Counted from the first letter of the stretch, positions 18,196 to 27,876 are shown. The stretch: DNA of 64,000 bases from Clostridium folliculivorans (GCF_024341905.1 NZ_BQXY01000006.1:248001-312000); one strand, 5' to 3'. The notes: generated from the sequence alone by a model not told the origin. Translations and numbers: made by a program.

Positions 18196-18606
18196 ATGGA
18201 TTATATTGATAAAATTCAAGAGTCAATTGAATACATTGAGAATAATCTTAGTGAGAGGATTTTTCTAGAGGATATTGCTAAGGCGGTTTACTTATCTAAA
18301 TATTTTTATCATAGGGTATTTCATAATATAGCTGGTGAACCAGTTATGGAATATGTAAGGAAAAGAAGGCTTACTGAAGCAGCTAAAGATCTTGTGGAAG
18401 GTAAAGAGAAGATTGTTGATATAGCTTTAAAATATCAATTTAGTTCTCAAGAGGCTTTCTCAAGAGCTTTTAAGAAGATGTTTGGAGTTTCTCCAAGTAA
18501 GATTAGAAAGACACAGCAGAGAGTCTTACTATATAAAAAGTTAGAGATAGCAAAGATTACAAAGGTTCAGGCATCTGCAATAAGTGTGACCTGCAAAGCT
18601 GCATAA
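18196..18606 (+). CDS. Short AraC-family regulator (DNA-binding domain only)
   Basis: This 136-residue protein consists almost entirely of the double helix-turn-helix of AraC/XylS regulators (ENNLSERIFLEDIAKAVYLSKYFYHRVFH, then DIALKYQFSSQEAFSRAFKKMFGVSPSKIRK). Related clostridial proteins usually have a GyrI-like effector domain after the HTH. Here only about 25 residues follow, so it either lacks ligand control or is a truncated descendant. The start at 18196 has GGAGG seven bases upstream. The target is unknown; clpP lies 140 bp downstream in the same direction. Confidence 0.82.
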   Translation: MDYIDKIQESIEYIENNLSERIFLEDIAKAVYLSKYFYHRVFHNIAGEPVMEYVRKRRLTEAAKDLVEGKEKIVDIALKYQFSSQEAFSRAFKKMFGVSPSKIRKTQQRVLLYKKLEIAKITKVQASAISVTCKAA

Positions 18607-18748
18607 AGATTGCATAGCATTAGTTCAATTAACTAGTATCTTATCAATTTCTGTAATGAGATTAAGATGTGTAATTATCTAATATTTCAATCAATAATAC
18701 TGAGAATTGTAGTAACTATAAAAAGTTTTGCATAAAGGAGAGAATAAT

Positions 18749-19336
18749 ATGAGTTATGTACCTATGGTTGTAGAACAGACAAGCAAAGGAGAACGATCTT
18801 ATGATATTTACTCAAGGCTTTTAAAGGACAGGATAATAGTTTTAAGTGATCAGGTAAATGATACTACAGCAAGTTTAATCATAGCTCAAATGCTATTTTT
18901 AGAAGCAGAAGATCCAGATAAGGATATTATCTTCTATATAAATAGTCCTGGTGGAGTGATTACTTCTGGTCTAGCTATATATGATACCATGAAATATATA
19001 AAATGCGATGTATCAACTATTTGTTTAGGAATGGCAGCTAGTATGGGTTCCTTCTTACTTGCTGGTGGAACTAAAGGGAAAAGATTTGCACTTCCAAACA
19101 GTGAAATAATGATACATCAACCATCTATATCTGGAGGGCTAAGCGGACAAGCGACGGATATAAAGATTTATGCGGATAAGATATTAAGAACAAAGAAGAG
19201 ATTGACTGAAATATATAGTGAAAATACAGGACAGCCTGCTGAGAAGCTTTTAGAAGATATGGAGAGAGATAATTATATGTCTGCGGAAGAAGCAAAGGCT
19301 TATGGGCTTATTGATGAAATAATTAAAAGTAGATAA
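18749..19336 (+). CDS. clpP: ATP-dependent Clp protease proteolytic subunit (solitary ClpP)
   Basis: This 195-residue serine peptidase keeps the catalytic triad Ser98 (GMAASMGSF), His123 (MIHQPS) and Asp174 (DMERDNYMS). It also has the oxyanion-loop NSPGG. ClpP forms a tetradecameric barrel fed by ClpX/ClpC ATPases. It is not next to tig or clpX, the usual clostridial housekeeping context, so it may be a second ClpP copy. The N-terminus [25 protein letters not shown] is canonical. The start at 18749 has AAAGGAGAG upstream. Confidence 0.92.
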   Translation: MSYVPMVVEQTSKGERSYDIYSRLLKDRIIVLSDQVNDTTASLIIAQMLFLEAEDPDKDIIFYINSPGGVITSGLAIYDTMKYIKCDVSTICLGMAASMGSFLLAGGTKGKRFALPNSEIMIHQPSISGGLSGQATDIKIYADKILRTKKRLTEIYSENTGQPAEKLLEDMERDNYMSAEEAKAYGLIDEIIKSR

Positions 19337-19349
19337 AAGTATTGTAGAC

Positions 19350-19394
19350 TGGTGCTAATCCTTGAGTTTTATTTGGATTGGTGCCAATTTTTTT
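19350..19394 (+). terminator. Terminator after clpP
   Basis: TGGTGCTAATCC pairs (with GU pairs) with GGATTGGTGCCA, followed by seven T. Confidence 0.7.
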
Positions 19395-19420
19395 GCTGCA
19401 TAGGAAAGTATAAAATTTTT

Positions 19421-19580
19421 AAGTTAACTAAACCTAGATATTTCGATGGCTTTAGAAGTGCTTATGGCTATATAGTAAAAAATAAAACTTATTTGCCTAT
19501 CAGATTTTCCTCATATACATTCGGAAAGACAGATGCGAAAAAAAACTAACTGAAGAAGGGCGCTTCAGCGACTTTTTTAT
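19421..19580 (+). repeat. Structured dispersed repeat, family 3, long copy 2
   Basis: This ~160-bp copy has a left part (AGTTAACTAAACCTAGATAT, then TATGGCTATATAGTAAAAAA) shared with the copy at 45848. The conserved core follows (CAGATTTTCCTCATATAC, GACAGATGCG, A-run), then a CTGAAG/CTTCAG hairpin and a T-run. A 65-codon open frame across it is not considered a gene. Confidence 0.65.
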
Positions 19581-19682
19581 AAAGAAATATTGGAGAAACC
19601 ATTAATTTAAAACTATAACTATAGTATAATAAAATTAGAACAGTATACATATGGAATTAAATATAAACAGTGAGAGGTATTT

Positions 19683-20486
19683 ATGATAAACAAGCTAAAT
19701 ATGGAACAATTTTTTAAAAAATATCCCTTTGCAGAAGCTGATATAAAGAGAAATAACATTGATACTGAAGTTCTTGAAGAGATTTACAGCGATTATATAT
19801 CAGTGAAAGATACATATGAAAGCCAAGCGGATTTTATAGCAAACATACTTAGAACTCATCCAAAAGTGCATTCAGTTAAATCTAGAGTTAAATATCCTGA
19901 GAGACTTATAGAAAAAGTTATTAGAAAGACAGAGGATAGAAAAAATAAGTATAATGATGATTTTCAATTTAGTGTGGATAATTACAAGGAAGAGATAAAT
20001 GATCTTATAGGGATTAGAGCAATACATATATTCAAGCAGGACTGGGAAGAGATTCACAGGTTTATATTAGACACCTGGAAAGTAATTGAGATTACTGCAA
20101 ACGTAAGAGATGGTGATGACACTAAAAGATTTGAAGAACTTGATATTCAGATTAAGTCTAGAAAATCAGGGTACAGATCTGTACATTATCTTATAGAATT
20201 CTATCCTACTAGTCAAAAAGTTATAGCTGAGATTCAAGTTAGAACTATCTTTGAAGAAGGTTATGGAGAAATAGATCACCAATTAAGATATTCCCATAGA
20301 GAAATTCCAGAAATACTAGAATCTAATCTATTACTCTTTAATAGAATTTCAGGAAGTGCTGATGAAATGGCTTCTATGATAAATCTATTAAATAAGAATT
20401 TGTGCAGGATGGAAGCAGACTACAAAGACATGATGGCTAAGAAAGATGAAGAAATTAGGGTACTTAAAGAAAGATTGAATATATAA
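19683..20486 (+). CDS. Small alarmone synthetase ((p)ppGpp synthetase, RelA/SpoT synthetase domain only)
   Basis: This 267-residue cytoplasmic protein has the synthetase domain at about residues 50-210 with DLIGIRAIHIF (107-117), GYRSVHYLIEF (163-173) and EIQVRTIFEEGYGEIDHQLRY (183-203). The C-terminal ~40 residues are a helical, probably coiled-coil tail. There is no HD hydrolase, TGS or ACT domain. It should transfer pyrophosphate from ATP to GDP or GTP, independent of ribosomes. It resembles clostridial stand-alone synthetases more than full-length Rel. AGAGG precedes the start at 19683. A repeat fragment lies just after it. Confidence 0.9.
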   Translation: MINKLNMEQFFKKYPFAEADIKRNNIDTEVLEEIYSDYISVKDTYESQADFIANILRTHPKVHSVKSRVKYPERLIEKVIRKTEDRKNKYNDDFQFSVDNYKEEINDLIGIRAIHIFKQDWEEIHRFILDTWKVIEITANVRDGDDTKRFEELDIQIKSRKSGYRSVHYLIEFYPTSQKVIAEIQVRTIFEEGYGEIDHQLRYSHREIPEILESNLLLFNRISGSADEMASMINLLNKNLCRMEADYKDMMAKKDEEIRVLKERLNI

Positions 20487-20496
20487 ATAATTTATA

Positions 20497-20552
20497 TAAT
20501 TTCTAATAGCTTGTTCATATAGCATCTACTGTATAACCAATTAATTTCAATA
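20497..20552. repeat. Family 5 repeat, half copy
   Basis: CTAATAGCTTGTTCATATAG, then GTATAACC and TTAATTTCAA, matches one half of the family-5 element (see 34153-34536, 50196-50283). Confidence 0.6.
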
Positions 20553-20600
20553 ATATGATTAAACATAGACAAGTTTGAAGCTGAATTTATAAAATTAGGG

Positions 20601-20632
20601 TTGACACAAGAATAGATACTTAGTAATATAAT
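20601..20632 (+). promoter_or_regulatory. Promoter of the yybP-ykoY riboswitch transcript
   Basis: TTGACA at 20601 with overlapping TAATAT and TATAAT -10 candidates at 20624-20632. It lies about 30 bp ahead of the riboswitch. Confidence 0.65.
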
Positions 20633-20662
20633 ATTAACAAACATGATAAAAAGTAATTTATA

Positions 20663-20808
20663 CCTTATAGAGGGAGTAACTTCTTGATAGATTGAATTCT
20701 ATTAAGAGCAAGGTCGTCAATTCGGATTTTTCCCGGCTTTGCTAACAACGTTGTTTAGTGAGACTCTATAGCTAGAATAATGCTAGCTATAGAGTCTTTA
20801 TTTTTTTG
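20663..20808 (+). ncRNA. yybP-ykoY (Mn2+) riboswitch with terminator platform
   Basis: The aptamer core is recognisable: AGGGAGTAAC after the 5' P1 strand (TTATAGAG, 20665-20672), GGTCGTCAATTCGG, then CCCGGCTTTGCTAACAACG and the 3' P1 strand CTCTATA (20764-20770). A perfect terminator stem (GACTCTATAGCTAG with its inverse, T-run to 20808) uses the 3' P1 strand. Metal binding, which stabilises P1, should therefore prevent termination and turn the downstream P-type ATPase on. This riboswitch class senses Mn2+. Confidence 0.88.
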
Positions 20809-20975
20809 TTTTTGACTGATTTGGGGGAATTTACATCATAGTTAATTCACTGGTTCATTATTTCCAAATACTATTTTTATTTGAATGTGATATTTATGCA
20901 CAGCATGTTTTATAGTTTGTTTTGATTTATAGGAATTTTATAACATTTATACTAATTATTTTGGAGGTTGGTATT

Positions 20976-23657
20976 TTGATAAACAGTAAAAATATTAAGA
21001 ATGGTAAGATTAAAGAAAAAAGGGAAAAGGATTATTCGATTGGGACCTTTTATAACAAGTCTATAGATGATTCTATGAAATTTCTAGGTGCTAATAAAAG
21101 TGGATTAAAGGATGATGAGGTCACTGAAAGAAGAGAAAAGTATGGATTTAATGAATTAGAAGAAGGTAAGAAATTAAGTACACTAGGTGTATTCTTAAGT
21201 CAATTTAAAGATTTTTTAGTAATAATTCTTTTGGCAGCAGCAATAATATCAGCATTCTTAAGTAAGCTTGAAAGTGCTATAGTTATCCTAGTTGTAGTTA
21301 TAATAAACTCTATACTTGGTACTGTTCAGCACATTAAAGCTGAAAGATCGCTAAGTAGTTTAAAGGCATTATCAGCGCCAGTGGCAAAGGTTTTGAGAAA
21401 TAATACTAGAATTGAAATACCTTCTAGAGAAATAGTTGTAGGAGATATTATTTATCTTGATGCAGGTGATCATATAAGTGCAGATGGTAGGATAATAGAA
21501 AACTATAGTTTACAGGTAAATGAAAGTTCTCTTACAGGAGAATCAGAAAGTGTTTTAAAGCATATAGAGGTAATAAATTCTACTGATGTAGCTATAGGTG
21601 ATAGAAAAAATATGGTTTTTTCAGGCAGTTTTGTAACTTATGGTAGAGCATTAGTGCTTGTAACTGATATAGGAATGAATACTGAAATAGGTAGAATAGC
21701 AAACCTACTCCAAAGTGCTAAGGAAAAAAAGACACCACTTCAAATAAACTTAGATAGCTTTGGTAAGAAACTAGCTATAGTAATACTTGCTATTTCAGCT
21801 GTTATTTTGGCTCTAAATGTAATAAGAGGAAACAGAATTATAGATTCCTTTATGTTTGCAGTTTCATTGGCGGTAGCTGCTATACCGGAGGCTTTAAGTT
21901 CTATTGTTACCATAGTTTTAGCACTGGGAACTCAAAAGATGGCTAAAGAAAATGCAATTATGAGAAAGCTTCATGCAGTAGAAAGTCTTGGAAGTATATC
22001 AGTAATATGCTCTGATAAAACTGGAACTTTAACTCAAAACAAAATGACAGTACAGCATATTTATGTAGATGAGAGGGTAATAGAAAAAGATCAGCTTAAT
22101 AAAGAAGATGAATTACAAAAAAAGTTGGTTTTAAGTTCTTTACTTTGTAATGATGCAGTAACTATTGAAAATAAGGAAATTGGTGATCCTACAGAGGTTG
22201 CTTTAGTTAATTTTGGTGAGGTATATGGGTTTGATGAGTTAGAAATAAGAGACAATAATAAGAGAATTGCTGAAGTCCCGTTTGACTCAGATAGAAAGCT
22301 TATGAGTACTTTAAATGAAATTAATGATATGGAGAGTATGGTTACAAAAGGCGCACTTGATGTACTTTTATCCAGAGCTACTATGATAGAAACCTCAAGA
22401 GGAAAAGAACCATTGACAGATGCTCATAAAAAAGAAATAGAAAAGATTAATAAGGATTTTTCTTCAAGAGGTTTGAGAGTTCTTTCCTTTGGATACAAAG
22501 AGATTACTGACAAAAATGATATAGGATTAGAAGACGAAAAAGATTTAATATTCTTAGGCCTTATATCCATGATGGATCCACCAAGAGAAGAATCGATGAA
22601 AGCAGTTGCTGATTGCATTAGTGCAGGTATTAAGCCTGTTATGATAACAGGGGATCACAAGATAACAGCTTCAGTAATCGCAAAGCAAATTGGTATTTTA
22701 AAAGATGAATCTGAAGCTATGGAAGGCTATGAATTAGAAAAGCTTTCAGATGCGGAACTTAGAGAAAAGGTTGAGGGTATATCAGTATATGCTAGAGTAT
22801 CTCCAGAACACAAAATTAGAATAGTAAGAGCTTGGCAAGAAAAAGGAAACATTGTTGCTATGACAGGTGATGGTGTAAATGATGGCCCAGCTTTAAAACA
22901 AGCAGATGTAGGTATAGCAATGGGGATAACAGGTACTGAGGTTGCAAAGGATGCTGCATCCATGGTACTAGCTGATGACAATTTTTCAACCATAGTAAAA
23001 TCTATATCTAATGGAAGAAGTATATACGAAAATATAAAAAATTCAATAAAGTTCCTATTGTCAGGAAATATAGCGGGAATCTTATCAGTACTTTATGCAA
23101 CTTTATTTGCACTACCAATACCATTTGCTCCAGTGCATTTATTATTCATTAACTTACTTACAGATAGTTTACCTGCTATAGCAATAGGTCTTGAACCTCA
23201 TAATAAAAATATAATGAAACAAAAACCTAGAAATATTAATATTCCTATATTAAGTAAGGAATTTGGATTAGAAGTTCTTATAGAAGGTTTGATAATAGCA
23301 GTAGTAACAATGGTTTCATTCCACATAGGACTTACAACTGGAGATCGTTCAGTAGCTACAGTTATGGCTTTCGCAACACTATGTCTTTCAAGATTATTCC
23401 ATGGTTTTAATTGTAGAGCAAAGCAATCAATATTTAAGGTTGGAGTATTTGCAAATCCCTTTGTATGGTATGCAGTTATATTAGGTGTAGTGTTACTTAC
23501 TTTCGTTCTTACTTTCAAGCCTATAATGGGAGTATTCGAAGTAGTTACTCTTAATATTTCTCAATATGTTTGGATTTATGGTTTAGCATTAGTGCCATTT
23601 GTATTGATTCAATCGTATAAGCTTTTATTTGTAAAATTAGGTGATACAGCTAGATAA
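20976..23657 (+). CDS. P2-type cation-transporting ATPase (Mn2+/Ca2+ exporter)
   Basis: This 893-residue P-type ATPase has the phosphorylated Asp347 in CSDKTGTLTQNK, PEAL at 304-307 in the fourth membrane helix (the SERCA/PMR1-type ion site), the TGES-type actuator motif LTGESE, the hinge MTGDGVNDGPALKQADVGIAMG and a C-terminal cation-ATPase domain. Ten membrane helices are expected. It exports Ca2+ or Mn2+ using ATP; the Mn2+ riboswitch upstream favours manganese detoxification. Translation should start at TTG 20976, which has GGAGG upstream; the longer ATG start at 20922 has no such site. Confidence 0.9.
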   Translation: MINSKNIKNGKIKEKREKDYSIGTFYNKSIDDSMKFLGANKSGLKDDEVTERREKYGFNELEEGKKLSTLGVFLSQFKDFLVIILLAAAIISAFLSKLESAIVILVVVIINSILGTVQHIKAERSLSSLKALSAPVAKVLRNNTRIEIPSREIVVGDIIYLDAGDHISADGRIIENYSLQVNESSLTGESESVLKHIEVINSTDVAIGDRKNMVFSGSFVTYGRALVLVTDIGMNTEIGRIANLLQSAKEKKTPLQINLDSFGKKLAIVILAISAVILALNVIRGNRIIDSFMFAVSLAVAAIPEALSSIVTIVLALGTQKMAKENAIMRKLHAVESLGSISVICSDKTGTLTQNKMTVQHIYVDERVIEKDQLNKEDELQKKLVLSSLLCNDAVTIENKEIGDPTEVALVNFGEVYGFDELEIRDNNKRIAEVPFDSDRKLMSTLNEINDMESMVTKGALDVLLSRATMIETSRGKEPLTDAHKKEIEKINKDFSSRGLRVLSFGYKEITDKNDIGLEDEKDLIFLGLISMMDPPREESMKAVADCISAGIKPVMITGDHKITASVIAKQIGILKDESEAMEGYELEKLSDAELREKVEGISVYARVSPEHKIRIVRAWQEKGNIVAMTGDGVNDGPALKQADVGIAMGITGTEVAKDAASMVLADDNFSTIVKSISNGRSIYENIKNSIKFLLSGNIAGILSVLYATLFALPIPFAPVHLLFINLLTDSLPAIAIGLEPHNKNIMKQKPRNINIPILSKEFGLEVLIEGLIIAVVTMVSFHIGLTTGDRSVATVMAFATLCLSRLFHGFNCRAKQSIFKVGVFANPFVWYAVILGVVLLTFVLTFKPIMGVFEVVTLNISQYVWIYGLALVPFVLIQSYKLLFVKLGDTAR

Positions 23658-23670
23658 ATATTGTAATAAA

Positions 23671-23726
23671 TTAAGGTGCTTCTCATAAAATTCTTTGTTT
23701 ATTTTATAGAGAAACACCCTAATTTT
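23671..23726 (+). terminator. Terminator after the P-type ATPase
   Basis: TTAAGGTGCTTCTC pairs with GAGAAACACCCTAA, followed by TTTTG. The stretch from here to 23935 shows nothing else. Confidence 0.65.
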
Positions 23727-23935
23727 GTAGGCAATTAATAATAAAAATATAAAAATTAATTTGGCTTATTGATGATTTTTATTCAGTATAAACAAGCTTC
23801 AAATGGTAAACCTATAAGAGAAGAGAATTTAAAAATAGAGATGGATTTAAGAATTGTGTTGGAATTAAGGTGTCAGTACTAAACATAATGACTTCAAGTA
23901 GGAAAATTTAATCTCGAAATGGAGGGAAGCTAATA

Positions 23936-24079
23936 ATGGCAACTAAGATTAGTAATACTAGAAAGAAGATGGCTTCATTAGGATTAAAAAAGAATGAGTA
24001 TGGCGATTACGTAAATATAGACCCAAATGATACATTGTCAGAATTTGTACCAGTAAGAGGAAAGAAAAAAGAAAAGTAG
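23936..24079 (+). CDS. Small basic protein of unknown function (47 residues)
   Basis: The frame starts at ATG 23936 with GGAGGGAAG upstream and encodes MATKISNTRKKMASLGLKKN, then EYGDYVNIDPNDTLSEFVP and a Lys-rich end (RGKKKEK). The next small gene starts 12 bp later, so they form a two-gene unit. No family is recognised; both ends are strongly basic and the middle is acidic. Confidence 0.6.
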   Translation: MATKISNTRKKMASLGLKKNEYGDYVNIDPNDTLSEFVPVRGKKKEK

Positions 24080-24091
24080 GAGATGATGCAA

Positions 24092-24304
24092 ATGGATGAT
24101 AATGCAATAAAAGAAGTAGCAGATATATTGAGTACAAACTCATATAAAGTTGATGCATTAGTAGATGTATTAGTAAAAAAGAATCTAATAACTAAGGATG
24201 ATATAAACGAATCATTAATGGCAGTGATGGATGATTCGGAGAAAGAGCCTTCAACAGATGAATATGTAATAGAAAAATTAAAGGAAAAGATTATTGTGAG
24301 ATAA
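24092..24304 (+). CDS. Small acidic protein of unknown function (70 residues)
   Basis: It encodes MDDNAIKEVADILSTNSYKV, continuing with a helical acidic sequence and ending EYVIEKLKEKIIVR. The start at 24092 is nine bases after AGGAG; in-frame ATGs at 24083 and 24086 are too close to it. It is probably cotranscribed with the 47-residue basic protein, which suggests that an acidic and a basic partner may interact. Function unknown. Confidence 0.6.
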   Translation: MDDNAIKEVADILSTNSYKVDALVDVLVKKNLITKDDINESLMAVMDDSEKEPSTDEYVIEKLKEKIIVR

Positions 24305-24416
24305 AAATAATTAGGAACAAATATCAAGTAATATTAATAAAATAAATATAGGAAACAAGTTGCAGCAGTTACCTGAAAATGGAACTGACAGGCATACATT
24401 GTTTTTTATAATAGAT

Positions 24417-24457
24417 AGGGCTTTGCATACTTAATGTTTACAAAGCCCTAATTTATT
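24417..24457 (+). terminator. Hairpin terminator
   Basis: AGGGCTTTG pairs with CAAAGCCCT around a 15-base loop, then AATTTATT. It probably ends the two-gene small-protein unit. Confidence 0.6.
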
Positions 24458-24503
24458 ACTGACTTAAAATTGATTATTTTATATTTTAATTGGCTTTATT
24501 TTG

Positions 24504-24558
24504 GAAAAGGCTATTAGCAAATAAATCATGCTAATAGCCTTTTCAATTTTTATTTTTT
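24504..24558. terminator. Strong hairpin between small genes and cotJC
   Basis: GAAAAGGCTATTAGCA and its exact inverse form a 16-bp stem; a long T-rich tract follows on the plus strand. It may also end cotJABC on the minus strand. Confidence 0.7.
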
Positions 24559-24613
24559 TAAATAAAAACTGTAAAAATACATTTATTTAATGCTTGGCAT
24601 ATTTAAATATGCA

Positions 24614-25174
24614 CTATTTTTTACAATGATCCTGAACTTGTACTAATGCTTCACCAAACCTTTGGAAGTGTACAACTTCTCTTTCTCTTAAGAAATATAA
24701 AACGTCAAGTACATCTTTATCATCAATTAATTGAATTAATCTTTCATATGCAGCTCTTGCTTTTTGTTCAGCAGCCATATCTTCATGTAAGTCAGCTATT
24801 GGATCGGAAGTTGATTGTATATATGCGCCAGTCCAAGGAACTCCATTTGGATCAGCAGGATAAACGGCTGTACCATGAACAACATAATAGGAATCAAATC
24901 CTTCAGCATTTATTTGATCAGGAGTAGCTTTTCTAGTAAGCTGATAGATCATTGAAGAAATTATTTCTAGGTGAGCTAATTCTTCAGTTCCAATATCAGT
25001 TAATAATCCTTTTGTTTTTCCTGTAGGCATTGTGTATCTTTGGCTTAAGTATCTTATAGAAGCACCAAGTTCCCCGTCAGGACCACCTAATTGAGTCATA
25101 ATAATCTTTGCTGTCTTTAAATCAGGGGTTTTAATATCTACTGGATATTCTAATCTTTTTTCATAATACCACAT
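24614..25174 (-). CDS. cotJC: Spore coat protein CotJC (manganese-catalase-like)
   Basis: This 186-residue protein of the manganese-catalase fold begins MWYYEKRLEYPVDIKTPDLK. Ferritin-like helices carry metal-ligand candidates (GTEELAHLEIISS, and ED/E-rich HEDMAAEQKARAAYERL and REREVVHFQRFGEAL). In Bacillus, CotJC is a coat component of the inner layers. The long sequence similarity to Mn catalase suggests peroxide protection of the spore, an inference. It is the last gene of cotJABC, with GGAGG before the start. Confidence 0.93.
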   Translation of the reverse strand: MWYYEKRLEYPVDIKTPDLKTAKIIMTQLGGPDGELGASIRYLSQRYTMPTGKTKGLLTDIGTEELAHLEIISSMIYQLTRKATPDQINAEGFDSYYVVHGTAVYPADPNGVPWTGAYIQSTSDPIADLHEDMAAEQKARAAYERLIQLIDDKDVLDVLYFLREREVVHFQRFGEALVQVQDHCKK

Positions 25175-25193
25175 TCATTATTCCTCCATTAAT

Positions 25194-25448
25194 TTAATTT
25201 GCTTCTCTTTCCCATGGCCATGGTTCTGAAACCCATTGATCCCAGCATTCAGCTTGCTCAAGACCAAAGTTAGTTAAAGGACCAAATTTGGAACAATATT
25301 CTTTTCTTAGTGCTTTAAGTTTTCCAGAAAGGTAATTTAATCTTTCTAAAGCATCTTTGCAATCAGGATGAGTATCTAGGTAAAGATTAAGGTCTACTAA
25401 GTAGAAACCAACTTGTTGAATCATATAAAGTAATTTCTTTTGTTCCAT
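25194..25448 (-). CDS. cotJB: Spore coat protein CotJB
   Basis: This 84-residue protein (MEQKKLLYMIQQVGFYLVDL) has the CotJB pattern LDTHPDCKDALERLNYLS and a Trp-rich C-terminus (CWDQWVSEPWPWE). It is needed with CotJA and CotJC for coat assembly. The start is the ATG overlapping the cotJA stop (TAATG), preceded by GGGAGGGAG. Confidence 0.92.
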   Translation of the reverse strand: MEQKKLLYMIQQVGFYLVDLNLYLDTHPDCKDALERLNYLSGKLKALRKEYCSKFGPLTNFGLEQAECWDQWVSEPWPWEREAN

Positions 25449-25621
25449 TAGCACTCCCTCCCATGTTTCTTTTTTTCATAAGGTCTATATAAATCATTGA
25501 ATATAGTGCCACGTCCAAAAGCAGTCTTTATATCATATAGATCTTTAAATGGTTGAGGTAATACATAAGCTTCTGCATAGTCTAGCTTAAGCTCATCTTT
25601 CATCTTAAATACGTCACTCAT
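25448..25621 (-). CDS. cotJA: Spore coat-associated protein CotJA
   Basis: This 57-residue protein, reconstructed by hand, begins MSDVFKMKDELKLDYAEAYV and continues LPQPFKDLYDIKTAFGRGTI, then the FNDLYRPYEKKK tail. The LPQPF and YDIKTAF...GT(I/L)F pattern is diagnostic of the CotJA family. GGAGG lies nine bases upstream. It is the first gene of the operon, transcribed from a probable sigma-E promoter just upstream. Confidence 0.88.
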   Translation of the reverse strand: MSDVFKMKDELKLDYAEAYVLPQPFKDLYDIKTAFGRGTIFNDLYRPYEKKKHGREC

Positions 25622-25667
25622 AAGATATCCTCCAGTAATTTAATTTTTAAATTAGGCTCTGTATTAT

Positions 25668-25696
25668 ATAAGTATGTATCTTTAGAGCGTAATGAC
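25668..25696 (-). promoter_or_regulatory. cotJA: Probable sigma-E promoter of cotJABC
   Basis: Read on the minus strand, GTCATTA (-35) is followed 13 bases later by CATACTTAT (-10), close to the sporulation sigma-E pattern. It ends about 47 bp upstream of cotJA, and cotJ is a known mother-cell operon in Bacillus. Confidence 0.65.
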
Positions 25697-25829
25697 ACAG
25701 CTTTTTAATTCTATTTAACTTCAGAAAAGCATATAATTATAATTACTAGTTCGTATAGTATAGTTTGTAGGAGGGACAATTTGCGAAAATTTTCTCTTTA
25801 AGCCTTAAATAAAAAATATAAAATTATAG

Positions 25830-25858
25830 TTGACAACCTATTTTTTAGTAATTATAAT
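25830..25858 (+). promoter_or_regulatory. Promoter of the tandem SAM riboswitch/metY transcript
   Basis: TTGACA at 25830 and TATAAT at 25853 with a 17-base spacer, a near-perfect sigma-A promoter 28 bp before the first SAM-I aptamer. Confidence 0.8.
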
Positions 25859-25885
25859 AATAACAAGCAATTTAAATTAAATAAA

Positions 25886-26031
25886 GACCTTATCGAGAGT
25901 GGTGGAGGGATAGGCCCTATGAAGCCCAGCAACCAGTATTTCATTATACATGGTGCTAAGTCCAACAGCGATAGCTGAGAGATAAGTATGTGTGTTTATC
26001 ATACCTCTTTCTCAGTAAAGAGGTTTTTTTA
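25886..26031 (+). ncRNA. SAM-I (S-box) riboswitch, first of a tandem pair
   Basis: The aptamer shows P1 CTTATC/GATAAG (25889 and 25981), GAGAGTGGTGGAGGGATAGG, the GCCCAGCAACC motif, GGTGCTAAGTCC and GCTGAGAGAT. A terminator follows (ACCTCTTT-loop-AAAGAGGT and seven T, 26003-26031). In this class S-adenosylmethionine binding promotes termination. It is complete and has its own terminator, so it can work alone. Confidence 0.93.
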
Positions 26032-26116
26032 TTCTTTAGGAAATTATATCTCAATTATATCTGTGGATAATTATGCGAACAGACTTAAGACATAGTATAA
26101 ATTAAAGAATAAAAAA
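26025..26116. repeat. Dispersed repeat, family 4, copy 2 (between the SAM riboswitches)
   Basis: This ~92-bp element has ends TTTTTTATTCTTTA and TAAAGAATAAAAAA. Its interior (CTGTGGATAATTATGCG, CATAGTATAAATT) matches the copy at 8911-9003. It starts in the T-run of the first riboswitch terminator. A further left-end fragment follows the second riboswitch at about 26357, and another is at about 43837. Confidence 0.65.
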
Positions 26117-26174
26117 GAAGATAGCTTTAGTGAAATTTTTATTTTCCATAATATAAAAATTGAATAGTTCATAT

Positions 26175-26357
26175 TTCTTATCAAGAGAGGTTGAGGGACT
26201 GGCCCTACGAAACCTCGGCAACCTTCAGATTCATTTATCTGAAAAGGTGCCAAATCCTGCTTTAGGATCATTACCTAAGGAAAGATGAGAGATGGTAGAG
26301 TTTTGCGGTTAATTATACCTTCTTTCGTCATACATTTTTGAGAAAGGAGGTATTTTT
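26175..26357 (+). ncRNA. SAM-I (S-box) riboswitch, second of the pair
   Basis: The aptamer core has TCAAGAGAGGTTGAGGGACT, GGCCC, CCTCGGCAACC, a P3 hairpin CAGAT/ATCTG, GGTGCCAAATCCTGC and GATGAGAGATGG. Its terminator pairs TACCTTCTTTC with GAAAGGAGGTA, followed by TTTTT (26315-26357). The sequence between the aptamers is not identical to the first copy, so this is an old duplication or an independent acquisition. It directly precedes the sulfhydrylase. Confidence 0.92.
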
Positions 26358-26571
26358 GTTTTTTATTCTTTAGAAAGTTAAAGAGTCACTGTTAAGAAGA
26401 GTCTTTAATTTAAATCGTAATAATTTGTAGTAAATTTAGTGAAACAAATTAAGAGGTAAGTTAATGAAATTATACGAAATTTCATAGAAAGATTGTGGGG
26501 TAACGTATAAAGATGATCATAGAAGTGAGATTTAGTATTTGTGATTATATAAAATAAATTATTTAGAATGA

Positions 26572-27876
<1,305 letters not shown>

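Noticed and set aside
19352-19549. 65-codon open frame after clpP
   Set aside because: It runs through the clpP terminator and a family-3 repeat; no ribosome binding site at its start.
26071-26271. Minus-strand frame of 66 codons
   Set aside because: It lies within a SAM riboswitch and a repeat, both better supported.
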